Assembly (NCBI GenBank): GCA_025200525.1
Contig: CM045770.1
Coordinates: forward strand, 136,614,200 to 136,678,199
Origin: Camellia lanceoleosa
Taxonomy: Eukaryota; Streptophyta; Magnoliopsida; Ericales; Theaceae
Length of the DNA stretch: 64,000 bases
Reading direction: 5' to 3'
This document shows positions 45,940-55,949 of the stretch, piece after piece. The position numbers and the translations under genes are program-made. How positions within the stretch are numbered: the first letter of the stretch is position 1; each line of letters starts with the position of its first letter. The notes beneath the pieces are model-generated. The model was not told the DNA's origin. It searched no databases and saw nothing but the letters and a program-made list of their open reading frames with translations.

Positions 45940-47138
45940 TATTGGAACAATCTTCTGTGTAAAATAAATAACATGAAACAAATCAAACAAATAAAAATAA
46001 ATTCCGTACCGAATTTATTTTACCGAATCGAATTAAATATTTAAAAGATCAAGTCGAGTGCGTGACACTCTGTCCTTAAGACATATTCGTCCCGCTATAG
46101 TGCTTACGGTTAAATGGCGTCTATCTCCCAAGATACAATGATTTTCACAAATTGTTGTAGTACTCCAATCAATTTGTACTGCGAACAAAAACCTGTGTTC
46201 TTACTCTTTGAATTTTTTCCCTAAAAATAATATGAAGATTATAACATGCAAGAGAGCAAAACTAGAAGGAAAAATGAAGAATTCCATATGTCCAACTGCT
46301 AGAATTATGTTGGTATTTATAAGCAAGATAAACTATCTGAATAGGTGCGGTATTTGAATGAACAGATCTATTTTTCAAACAGAACAGGTACAAAGAGATA
46401 ACTGCTGGGCAATTTTTATATGTTGGATCTGTCTGTGCAGTTTTGAAACAGATAACTACTGAATATATCTGTTGATAATTGCTGGACAGATTTGAATCTG
46501 TCTTTCAGTTTTAAATCTGTTTGGGTTCCAACAGATTTGAAAATTGTTTGGACTTCTTAACCTGTTTGAAATAATTAGACTAGAAGAGGTAATATTGGAC
46601 AGAAAAATTAAATTCAAATTCGGCACAAAATTTGAATTAATTTCATTAAGAATTTATGGAAAAAATTCAAATAAATTTTGTCCAAAAAATTAAATTAGAG
46701 CCGAGCCGACCTACAACTCACTCCTCCGCCCTGTCGGATGGCGGCAGCGGTGCTGCGCACGTGTGTAGTGGTTTGAGCTAAGGTTTCATTTGTCCATAAC
46801 TCCTCCATTATACAAACTTGGGGTGCCCCTTGGGGCCCAACCTAAGTATTACTACTTAGAACTTATATACACACATAAGTTCTCTTAAGTTTCTAATGTG
46901 GGACAAACCTTACAAGGAAACCCACATTTAATTCTTTAAAGGTCCATTCTACGAACCTGAAAATGACGTCAAGTTCTCATTCACTCATAAATGGTTTTGA
47001 CGAACCGTCTTCACCATGTGACTTGTCATGCAGCAAGGAACACGTCATCTCTTTAGACCCACCCCAAAAGACGTTTGGGGCCCTCTCAAAATTCAAAGTT
47101 GGCCCAAAATAAGCCTATAAAAACCAAATTTTCCAACA
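45940..47138 (-). mobile_element. 5' LTR of the copia element
   Basis: It is 1199 bp long. The inner end reads TATTGGAACAATC (TATT where the 3' LTR has TGTT) and the outer end TTCCAACA. The outer 290 bases include CACGTCATC and ACGTTTGGGGCC words and a TATAAAAACC box near 47116. The two LTRs have diverged noticeably, so the insertion is not recent. Confidence 0.85.
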
Positions 47139-47143
47139 TTTGT

Positions 47144-49191
47144 TATGTGAGTCTCCATTGTCATTATCTGTTATGTGAGCCCTCTTTGGTTTTTTCTTCA
47201 CGTGAGCCTTTTTTGTCCTGATTCGTCATGTGAACTCTTGCAAAATTTCTACTTACTTTTTAGAAATGCATATATCCATTTCTTACATTGATTCATAGTG
47301 AATTTGGGCTGCTCTTTTGATCTTATAGAGTTTCCAAACAGTTTAAGAGATGCGTAGTATTTAAATTATCGATTCCTTAAGCATTTTGAGTTTTTTTTTT
47401 TTTCCTTGGCATTTCTTAACTTGGAGGGTTCCACAAAGACATTTTTACTTCTTATGACCACAACTCTCTTTCTATCACAGTAGATTGCTAGTTCATTATG
47501 TTTGAGAAATGTGTCTAATGTATTATAAAAACATGAACCTAGATCATATCCCTTCCATGATTTATCTTCTCGCTTGACAAAGATATTTGAATTGCTGTTG
47601 GTTAAAGAAACCAAATTTGATATGATTGACAAAATTGAGTTTCAATTTTTTTTGGCCAAAGTAGACTCAATTTGTGCCGTATTAATTTGTGGGCTTGCTC
47701 CTATAGCTGTAATACTATACTTAACTATTGCCGAAAATTCATTTAAGAGTTGAAAATCATCTCTATCGATTTTCAAAGTATCAATAATTTTAAGCTTAAC
47801 CCATTATATATTAATTTTATTCATCGATAACTTAAGACTTGGCCAATCATGATCCCAGTTGAAGGATTATGCTAAGTATAACATGAAATATTTCTTCGTG
47901 TTCATTTTATTCTTTGAAATTTGTTTGATTTTTTCAGCGAGACATTGCTAAGTTCATTTTCTTCCAATATCTCGTCCTCATAGAAGACGTTGCTAAGTTC
48001 ATTTTCTAGAAACCTAACAAAATCAATAATGAAACTAACAATTTTGCGTGTATCTTTTCTTTTGTTATTGTGCAGTGCAAACCACAAATTTTGAAAAGTT
48101 TTTTACTTTATGATTCTAGGCTAGGATTGTAAAATGATTTTTCAATTATAGGAGGGGTTTCTACTATATTCCCTTTTGTTAAGAATCTTTTTAAATTCTT
48201 TGTTTTAAAATTTAGAATTTTTTCTTTTGTTGTCATGATTTCAGCCATACATGCTTTGCTAGCTGAAGAACTTTTTAAATTCCTCATCTTGCTATTTTCT
48301 GCTTTCTAACCTAGTTTGTTGCAAGTCTAACAACTTAGCATTGTAGCTTTTTTTAGCTAAAATTTTGGATTTTTACACCATAAAAACTTAGCATTGTAAT
48401 AGAACTTTTCTTAAAAGAAATATATTCAACATCAAAACTTTTAAAATAATGAAATCAATGCTGCCACATGTTTAGCTTGCTTTGACTCACATCTCTTTTC
48501 AAAAATTAAAATTAAAACACTATTATCTATACTGTTAATGAAATGTTTAAAAACTAAAAAACTATAAAAATATTTTATACCATTTTTTATAATAAGAAAT
48601 TATTTTTCATTTATGTGGTATATTATTTCAGCATATTTAAAACCACCACTCCTAAATTCATATATATGTTCTTCATATTGTTTAGGGGTATTAATTTTAA
48701 TGTTGCTCCCCAATTATTCTTAAGAATATTTACTTCTAAGATTAATTTATCTCATTGATTAGATAGACCTAATTTAGTAATATTTTTTACTATCTTCTTT
48801 ATATTAGATTTTTTTTTTTTTTTTTTGATATATTCTAGATTCCAACTCTAATTTCATTTTCTAAGCTTTTTACTCAATGAGTCCACTAATTCAGATAAGT
48901 TTGGAACAAACCTTCTAGTATAGTTAATTATTCCTAAAAATCGTTAAAGTTATTTCACATCTCCTTTTCCTGCAGGAAACTCTGATTTTTCAGAGATATG
49001 GTCTTGAAGCATAATTTTTTTCTTATTGTCATCAATTACTAATCCTAAATTTTTTAAGCAATTCTATGCCCATTCAAAATTTTTAAACACGTGATCTATG
49101 AATTCTTGAGCTATTTTTTTGACATGATTTCGATGTTCTCTAGTTTTAGAGAAAATTAAAATATCATTTACATATATTATACAATATTCTC
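47144..49191 (-). mobile_element. Endogenous pararetrovirus fragment (caulimovirid), decayed
   Basis: The minus strand carries, in order, the end of a reverse transcriptase (49191-48880), an RNase H-like region (about 48720-48400) and then lysine-rich frames (48300-47370). The RT catalytic box reads Y-V-N-D where the family has Y-x-D-D, and the following I-L-I-F-S-K-T-R-E-H and F-L-G-I-I-N-Y-T-R-R-F segments fit caulimovirids better than gypsy elements, whose counterpart at 50045 in this window reads quite differently. Stops and frameshifts are frequent. The upstream part of RT is cut off by the LTR fragment at 49192 and the downstream side by the copia insertion. It is a non-functional fossil; the genus cannot be fixed here (a Florendovirus-like origin is possible). 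Confidence 0.72.
47366..48087 (-). pseudogene. Lysine-rich frames downstream of the pararetroviral RNase H
   Basis: Two open frames (48087-47902 and 47632-47366) are Lys/Asn/Glu-rich and lie in the same orientation as the RT and RNase H remnants. I do not recognise a domain. They may be further viral sequence or unrelated host DNA; they are kept as part of the fossil by position only. Confidence 0.35.
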
Positions 49192-50044
49192 TATAACGCC
49201 CTGAAATAATGACAACAGCCCATAACATGACCTTTTGTGAAAAGTATAACTTTTGATAATTGAAAATTTCATTAGTACTCCTTAATCGTACAAAACGTGA
49301 CATATGCATGTATACATTTATAAATCTTAAATTCTGAATTTATAGCATATGCTAATAGTAAATGAATCTAAACAAAAGAACATACAGATAAGTTTATGCT
49401 TTAATGCTTGGGTACAACAAAAGTGAGTTAAACTCAATACAAATAAAACCCAAGGTTTGTACAAAATAATTACACAAAAGAATAAAAAGGAGCTCTCGGC
49501 TCCAAGTCTTCAAAAACTATGTCCTTAGCGGAGGCCTATCATCAGCACTTGAAAGTTATGTTTTACGTAAGGTGAGTTATAACTCAGTGAAGATATTTTA
49601 ACACAATGTATGAAACTTAACAAAGTCATAAGGTGAATGCATATGCATGCCATTTTCCAAACACTATACTTTTTCCATCTCAAAACAATGTATGCCAATA
49701 TTATATATCAATTCAAGAAAAATATCATTTTATATCAGAAAATAGAACGGTAGATACAAAACACTGGGAATCTCTAGGTACATGTCTACTAGTAGGTTAC
49801 ACAAGCACTGCTAAAACCATTTTACCAGTACTAACCGGAAGAATCACCACCTAACTGCGTAGGTTTCTAGACTTTTACTAAAGACACACAAGCCAACTTA
49901 ATAACCATAACCACACCCCTCAACCAGATTCACAAAGGTATACACCATTTTTTCTCAAAATAATACATTTTTAATATTTAAGTATGAACAATGCTTAAAG
50001 CAAGATGTATGAGTAATTAGTTTTAATTCACCTAATTTTCTTCA
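49192..50044 (-). mobile_element. Gypsy-type LTR fragment (3' part, minus strand)
   Basis: It opens on the plus strand TATAACGCCC (inverse of GGGCGTTATA, one transition from the GGCGTTACA ends of sister LTRs) and is the inverse of LTR A from its end back to about 5740. It is cut off in mid-LTR at about 50044, where gypsy RT sequence starts. It therefore joins viral sequence on one side and pol on the other. Confidence 0.75.
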
Positions 50045-51178
50045 ACAGTCTTAGAATAAATCAATATGTCGTCAATAAATACCACAATGCAATCATCAAG
50101 GTATGGTTTAAAAATTCTGTTCATAAGGTCCATAAATGCAAGAGGGCATTCAGTAACTCGACGGCATAACTAAAAATTCAAAGTGGCCATACCTCGTTCT
50201 AAAAGCAGTTTTATCAATGTCTTCCGGTTTGTCTTTCAGTTGGTGATACCCCGATCTAAGATCAATCTTGGAAAATACTTGTGCACCCTGTAACTGGTCA
50301 AATAAATCATCAATACGCGGAAATGGATATTTATTCTTCTGATTACCTTGTTCAATTCGCGGTAATCAATACATAGTCTCAGTGATCCATCTTTCTTCTT
50401 CACAAACAAAACAGGTGCACCCCACGGTGAGGTACTAGGTCTGATAAACTTCTTGTCCAACAGTTCCTGCAATTGTACTTTCAATTCCTTCAGTTCAGTC
50501 GGAGCCATTCTGTAAGGAGCTTTAGATATCGGCTGTGTACCCGGAACCACATCCACAATAAATTCAATTTCCCTGTCAATCAAATCCCCTGGCAAATCAT
50601 CTGGAAATACATCTGGGAATTCTCTGACTATAGGAATGCAATTCACATCAGTTTTAACATTATCATTAACAGGTACAGTCAATACAGAACACAGATATCC
50701 CTTACATCCCTTTCTAATCAATTTGACAGCTTTCACAGAAGAAATCAGGTATGGAGGAGGTACTACTCCACTCCCATTAAACACAAATTCCGGCAAACCC
50801 GGTGGACGGAAAACTACTTGTTTGGTCACACAATCGATAGTAGCATGATATTTTTGTAACCAATCCATCCCCAATATGACATCGAAATGATCTATGTTCA
50901 ATGGTAGTAAATCAATAAACAGATGCATATCCCCAACAATAATCTCACAAGCAGGATACATATATGCACATGTCATGGATCCCCCACGTGATAATCTGAC
51001 TAGCGAGATAGTTCATGGGTTCTAAGGGTCTATTCAATTTACGCGAAAAAGCATGCGACACATAAGAATGTGTAGACCCCGAATCAATCAATACATAAGC
51101 ATTTTGAGCACAGATAGAGAGGATACCTGACACAACAGTCTCAGTGTTTTGCACGTCTCCCGGTACTAGGGCGAACAC
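50045..51178 (-). pseudogene. Ty3/gypsy protease and reverse transcriptase (truncated)
   Basis: 51178-50945 holds the aspartic protease site L-I-D-S-G-S-T-H-S-Y-V. An overlapping frame (50976-50236) continues [44 protein letters not shown] and L-C-I-D-Y-R-E-L-N, all classic gypsy RT motifs. Below 50236, after a frameshift, come [10 protein letters not shown] and the catalytic [11 protein letters not shown] at about 50050-50080. Sequence stops there: thumb, RNase H and integrase are missing. Tekay/Del-like chromovirus is the likely lineage. Confidence 0.9.
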
Positions 51179-51239
51179 TCTACCTGCCTCATGCTCTTTT
51201 CGTAGCTTTGGGGTTAGGCTTTGGTGTTGCGGTGATCTT

Positions 51240-52211
51240 TCTTTAGCTTAGTCTTGACTTACTACTAGCGGTGGAGCGAAGGCAGTCTTTAATTCTGTGG
51301 CCCACCTTGCCACACCTGAAACAAGCTCCAGAAATCTAGTAGCAAACCCCTTTGTGCTTGTTGCCACATATGGAGCAGGGTGGAGTAAATCCACTCCCTT
51401 GGCTGGCGCTAGTAGTCAACCCCGTATTCTGTTTCTTGTTTGCTGGGTTATGCTTGCCTTTCTTAAATTTGAAACTCTGCCTTTTGCCTTGCCACTCAGT
51501 TGTCGGTGTTTCAGATTGTTTCACCGCTGCAATATTTGTCTCGGCCATCAATGCCCGGTCGAGAACACCCACATAAGTTGGCATTTTCAACACAATTATT
51601 CGGTCTGGATAGCAACACTAAGGCCGCCTTCAAACCTCTGGCCTTCTTATAATCGGTATCCACCATATGTGGTGCATACCTAGCAAGTTCGAAAATTCTT
51701 CTCATACTCGCAATGAGATGTCTTGCCTGTCTCAACTGCTCAAACTCAATCGCTTTTTACATCACGATGCCTTTGGGGAAAATACTTTTCAAGAAGGACT
51801 CCTTGAATTGAGCCCAAGTCACAATAGTATTTGCATCACGGTCAACATCCACCACCTTCTTGCTTCTTCCGAAGGGTGAAGGTTGCCAACAATACTTTGT
51901 TTGCTTGAGCACGGGAAAAACCTCAAACAACTTTTCGGCCTCAAGAACCCGTGCTTGACCTTTAACGGTTCCAAGCCTCCCTGAAAGGACGGCGGTTTCA
52001 TTTTGCTGAATTTCTGAGTCAGTGCAATAATGTCCACCTCATTAGCATTCACATTCTGTACATTCTGTTCCGGTTGCACCGGAGGAAGAGGAGGAGGAAA
52101 CTGTTGATTCGGTTGTTGATCTAGTCTTTCCATTATTAGTCCCATCATTTGTTCAAGTCTGGCCATTCTGGCCTCAGAGGATGATGACTCAGGTTCATTT
52201 GCATTATCCAT
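51240..52211 (-). pseudogene. Ty3/gypsy gag with zinc knuckle, frameshifted
   Basis: The frame starts at ATG 52211 with an acidic, Gln/Pro-rich N-terminus and L-E-Q-M-M-G-L-I-M-E-R-L. It then needs several frame changes through E-E-A-R-R-W-W-M-L and a Q-F-K-E-S-F-like region. Near 51340-51260 two Cys/His groups appear: C-S-I-C-G-N-K-H-K-G-V-C and C-F-R-C-G-K-V-G-H-R-I-K-D-C, the latter a standard CCHC knuckle. Gag would form the particle and bind the element's RNA. At least three frameshifts make it non-functional. Confidence 0.85.
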
Positions 52212-52400
52212 TTTGCTATAAGCAGTTATACAGTTATCATTATAAGCAATTGTGCAATTAAACAGTTTAACACTTTAACATATATTCAGTCAGTCATAAG
52301 CACACACTTTTCAAGTTCATGAGATGCCCTAATTGCTTTTCTAGGACACCCTATAGCTCATTTGGACACGTGTGTGCGGTATAACTCGTGGTTAAGTATC

Positions 52401-52412
52401 GCTCTGATACCA
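52401..52412 (-). promoter_or_regulatory. Primer-binding site complementary to initiator Met tRNA
   Basis: On the minus strand this reads TGGTATCAGAGC, the usual plant gypsy/copia primer site. It lies three bases past the LTR end (...GGTCGTGACA at 52416). It shows that the LTR at 52416-54754 serves as the 5' LTR of the gag-pol to its left. Confidence 0.92.
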
Positions 52413-52415
52413 CTC

Positions 52416-54754
52416 TGTCACGACCCAAACCCGGCCCTATGGGTTTAGCATCAGCGATGTCAATCCGAGATTACCAAAGGCCTCTGAAACGATATCTGAT
52501 CAAGCAATCCCGTGAAGCCAATACAAGAAATAACTAGTGTCCATTGAGTGTGAAAATCAGTATGTCAAAACATTTTATGCATTCATACGGTTCAACACAA
52601 GACATTCTATACAATCATATCTGATCGGTCGATGCGATTGAATCCTCGATATGATCAAAGTCTATACAAAAGTACAATACAGTAAGGAGACCGATAGGGG
52701 ACACAAAAACACCCCAAGCCATAACATGGCAACTCGGAACCTCGCAGTGAGGCGCATAGGCTGGCTTGACAAAACTGGGGACCAATCCCACGCTCCTAGC
52801 TCCGGTCTGGTTGCTGAGAACCTACATATATATATATATAAACAGTGAGCTAAAGCCCAGTGAATAACATACAGTGTAAAGAGGTTATGAATGAATGTCC
52901 CTTACAGTAATGAAATCAATTCATTATACAGTATTTCAATCTTTCAGTATTTCAATCAATCAGTCATATGTGGTACATCCATTAGCCTATAAACAGTAGG
53001 TCCAAAAGGACCGGTCTTATGAACAACAAAGAATGATGATCATCAATCAAGAACAGTATGGTTCCACAAGGAAACCGACAGCGAGCTCAGAATACCAATA
53101 ACAATGGGTGCTAAGGATGCCACAATACGATTCAAATACAGACATACATTCATTCAATAAACAATATCGGTTCAATAAACAGTTGATTCGAAGATTCAAA
53201 ATATAACCATTTGAACATATCTTTACACAATCTGTTACTCACAGAGATTGGGCTAATAGCAGCTAGAGCGCGTCCCCGAGAGCCAACCCTAAACAGGCAA
53301 CAAATAGAACACATACTAAGTTCACAGTCGGAAGGATATTAATTAAATCTCTAAATTTCCTCGGTGTGGTTCTACGTCTAAATCCTCATTAAGATGCCTT
53401 AAACTAGGCCTAAGAATGCCTAGGATGGGATGAGGATGCGAAAATGTGCACAGAATTCAATTTCAGAATTTTCAGAAAACAGGGCCTCCGCTCGAGCTCA
53501 GGTTTCCCCGCTCGAGCGGACAAGCCAACAAAGGTCCCCGCTCGAGCGCCTGATGCACAAGATAAGATGGATCTGCGATTTCGCCGGCGTGAAACTCTCC
53601 GCCGAGCGATCAGAAACAAGTCGAAGAAATCTTTGGGAGCATGAATTTCCCTTCGGCGGCACTTCCTCCTCGGCGGAACTCAAAAATCTGGAAAACCCAG
53701 AATTGTGTTCTGAGTTCGAAACTCAAGTTTGGGATACCAAAATCGATCCTCTTGGGCCCATTACCTGGAAAACTCTTTTAAACACATAGAATAACAAGTT
53801 TTAAAGCTCAATTTAAGAAATCAAGGCCCAAGGGTGTTTCAATTAAACTCAATTTCAAACTAATTTCAAGAACACTTTTCAAAACATGCAATGCATGAAC
53901 TTCAAACCAAATCCAAGCTTCAACTCTTGCTCCATTGAGCTCCAATCTTTAAAAACAATGAGGAAACATGAACTATGATAAAAACATGGACATGCATGTG
54001 ACAATTCTCCAAGAATTCAACTTCAAACTCACTAAATTCAACATGCATGCAACAATGGAGCTCTAGCTCAATACTTATGAACAAAATCAAGACTCAAGCT
54101 CTCTCTAACCATGATACATGCAAGATGGAGCTTAAAGATAACAAGAAGACATTGAATTCCTTACCTAGAGTGTCAATTACAAGGTTTATGAGCTTAATTA
54201 GCAACTACCCTTCAATTTCTTCAAGCAATCCTTATGAACACAAGATGAATTCAATTTCTTCTATAATTCTCTCCCTCTCTCTCACTTGGTCGGTCAAGGC
54301 TCAAGAAATGAGCTGAAGAAATGTTGTGATCAAGTGTGTGTAGGCTCAAGTGATAGAAAATAAACAATGGTCCACTCAATGTGGCAATAACGTAATTAAA
54401 TCAAACTCTTTAATTGACTTAATTTAATCTAATTTAATCATTCCTAATCAATTTTCAGATAAATATACCATAAAATCAGAAATATTCTACTGAGTCTAAA
54501 ACTTCAAACGGTTTCTAAATCGGCCGCCGATAAGGCCTTCAATTAGCGGTTTAAACACATAAATGCAAACAGATAATTAATCAATCAAACAGATGCAATG
54601 TGCAATACAATAAATAAACTTATTCAATTTCAGTTCGATCTCAATCAATCCATTCAAGATTCCGCTTAACCCGGTTATCGGTCATTATCGGTCGATTTAG
54701 CACTAATCAAGATATAATTCTGGTTATTCGATGTCGATGCGAGAGTTATTCTGA
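52416..54754 (-). mobile_element. Ty3/gypsy LTR shared between two internal regions
   Basis: About 2.34 kb lies between the primer-site side (52416, TGTCACGACCC on the plus strand) and a polypurine tract (54755-54766). On the minus strand an integrase end precedes it and gag follows it. It contains (AT)n at 52828-52839, a CTCGAG cluster at 53488-53550 and the TGTCACGACCCAAACCCGG end typical of this group. The 5' end reads TCAGAATAAC rather than TG, so its first bases are altered or the border is a few bases off. Confidence 0.78.
53488..53550 (-). promoter_or_regulatory. Cluster of CCGCTCGAGCG palindromes
   Basis: Three near-identical copies (CCGCTCGAGCTC, CCGCTCGAGCGG, CCGCTCGAGCGC) lie at about 20-30-base spacing in the middle of the LTR. 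The short frames across this site on both strands are compositional. Confidence 0.6.
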
Positions 54755-54766
54755 TCTCCTCCTTAT
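54755..54766 (-). promoter_or_regulatory. Polypurine tract of the integrase-bearing gypsy copy
   Basis: On the minus strand it reads AAGGAGGAGA, directly before the LTR and about 35 bases past the integrase stop codon. This is the normal 3' polypurine position. Confidence 0.65.
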
Positions 54767-54798
54767 AAGGAGTTTAGTCCTCTAAACTCAAGTTACCT

Positions 54799-55935
54799 TC
54801 AGTATGGAAGAAAAGCAGGTTCAATGAACAAATCGAGATATCGCCTAGCCATGTCATCTTCCTTTCCCAAGTGGCATACACACCACCATGGTTCTCGCCA
54901 ATCAACTTTCACTAGCGGGATCTCTTTGTTTCTCAGTTTCTTGATCCGTCGGTTCACAATCTGTATAGGCCGTTCCTCGTAAGTGTAGTCATCACTAAGC
55001 ACTATCCGAGTAGGCTCAATCACATGAAACGGATCCCGGAGGTAGTCTCTCAACATCGAAATGTGGAAGACGTTATGCATATGCTCCACTTCAGGAGGAA
55101 GCGCAACTTGATACGCCACCGGATTGATTTTCTCAATAATCTGATACGGTCCGACATACCGTGGCGCTAACTTGCCTTTGACTCCAAAACGAGTCTGGCC
55201 TTTCATTGGTGTCACTTTCACAAACACGTGATCACCCACTTCATATTCTCTATCTCGTCTTCTGACGTCCGCATAACTCTTCTGTCTGCTCTGTGCAGTT
55301 TTCAGTCTCTGCTGTATCAATTTTATCTTTTCAGTCGTTTCATAAACAATTTCGGGCCCAAGCAAAGGCCCATCTCCAACTTCTGCCCAGCAAATTGGAG
55401 ATCTACACTTTCTGCCATACAATGCCTCAAAAGGCGCCATTCCAATACTCGAGTGGTAGCTGTTGTTGTAGGCGAATTCAGCCAACGGCAAATGACTTTC
55501 CCAATTTCCCTGAAAGTCCAGTACACACATTCTCAGTAGGTCCTCTAGAGTCTGGATGGTCCTTTCTGACTGTCCATCTGTCTGAGGATGATAGGCACTA
55601 CTTAGCCTCAATTCAGTACCCAATGCAGTCTGTAGGCTCTGCCAGAACCTCGATGTAAACTTCGAATCCCTGTCAGAAACAATAGATACAGGCACTCCAT
55701 GCAATCTCACAATTTCATCAATATAGATAACAGCCAATTTGTCTGCATTATAAATTGTCTTGACAGGTAGGAAGTGTGCAGATTTAGTCAATCTATCAAC
55801 AATAACCCAAATAGAGTCCATACCTTTCCTGGAGCGAGGTAATCCAACGATAAAATCCATCGTGATATGCTCCCATTTCCACTCTGGTATGGGTAAGGGT
55901 TGCAGTAATCCTGCAGGTCGTTGATGTTCAACGAT
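54799..55935 (-). pseudogene. Ty3/gypsy integrase (core and C-terminus), N-terminally truncated
   Basis: An unbroken frame of about 380 residues runs from [20 protein letters not shown] to a stop at 54799. The catalytic triad is intact: D in T-M-D-F-I-V-G-L, D in I-V-S-D-R-D-S-K-F and E in Q-T-D-G-Q-S-E-R-T. The hinge [16 protein letters not shown] and [10 protein letters not shown] follow, then a chromodomain-like tail (R-P-I-Q-I-V-N-R-R...I-P-L-V-K-V-D-W). The zinc-binding HHCC part and everything upstream are replaced at about 55940 by CACTA sequence. The open frame extends to 55983 but only through that junction, without an ATG. Confidence 0.9.
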
Positions 55936-55949
55936 AAAACCGCGCTTGT

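Larger units (their letters stand above)
39394..47138 (-). mobile_element. Ty1/copia retrotransposon, defective, interrupted by another LTR
   Basis: The plus-strand ends are TGTTGGAACAATC (39394) and ...TTTTCCAACA (47138), and the flanks are TTTGT at 39389-39393 and 47139-47143, a perfect 5-bp target duplication. The 5' LTR is 45940-47138 and the 3' LTR starts at 39394, being cut at about 40317 by a second element. Protease and integrase pieces read on the minus strand. Most of gag is deleted and RT and RNase H are absent, so it cannot move alone. Confidence 0.88.

Noticed and set aside
52401..52412. tRNA-like sequence
   Set aside because: Only the 12-base complement of the initiator tRNA 3' end is present; it is a primer-binding site, not a tRNA gene.
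53430..53789. 119-residue plus-strand frame and several overlapping frames
   Set aside because: Located in the gypsy LTR across the CTCGAG cluster; compositional.
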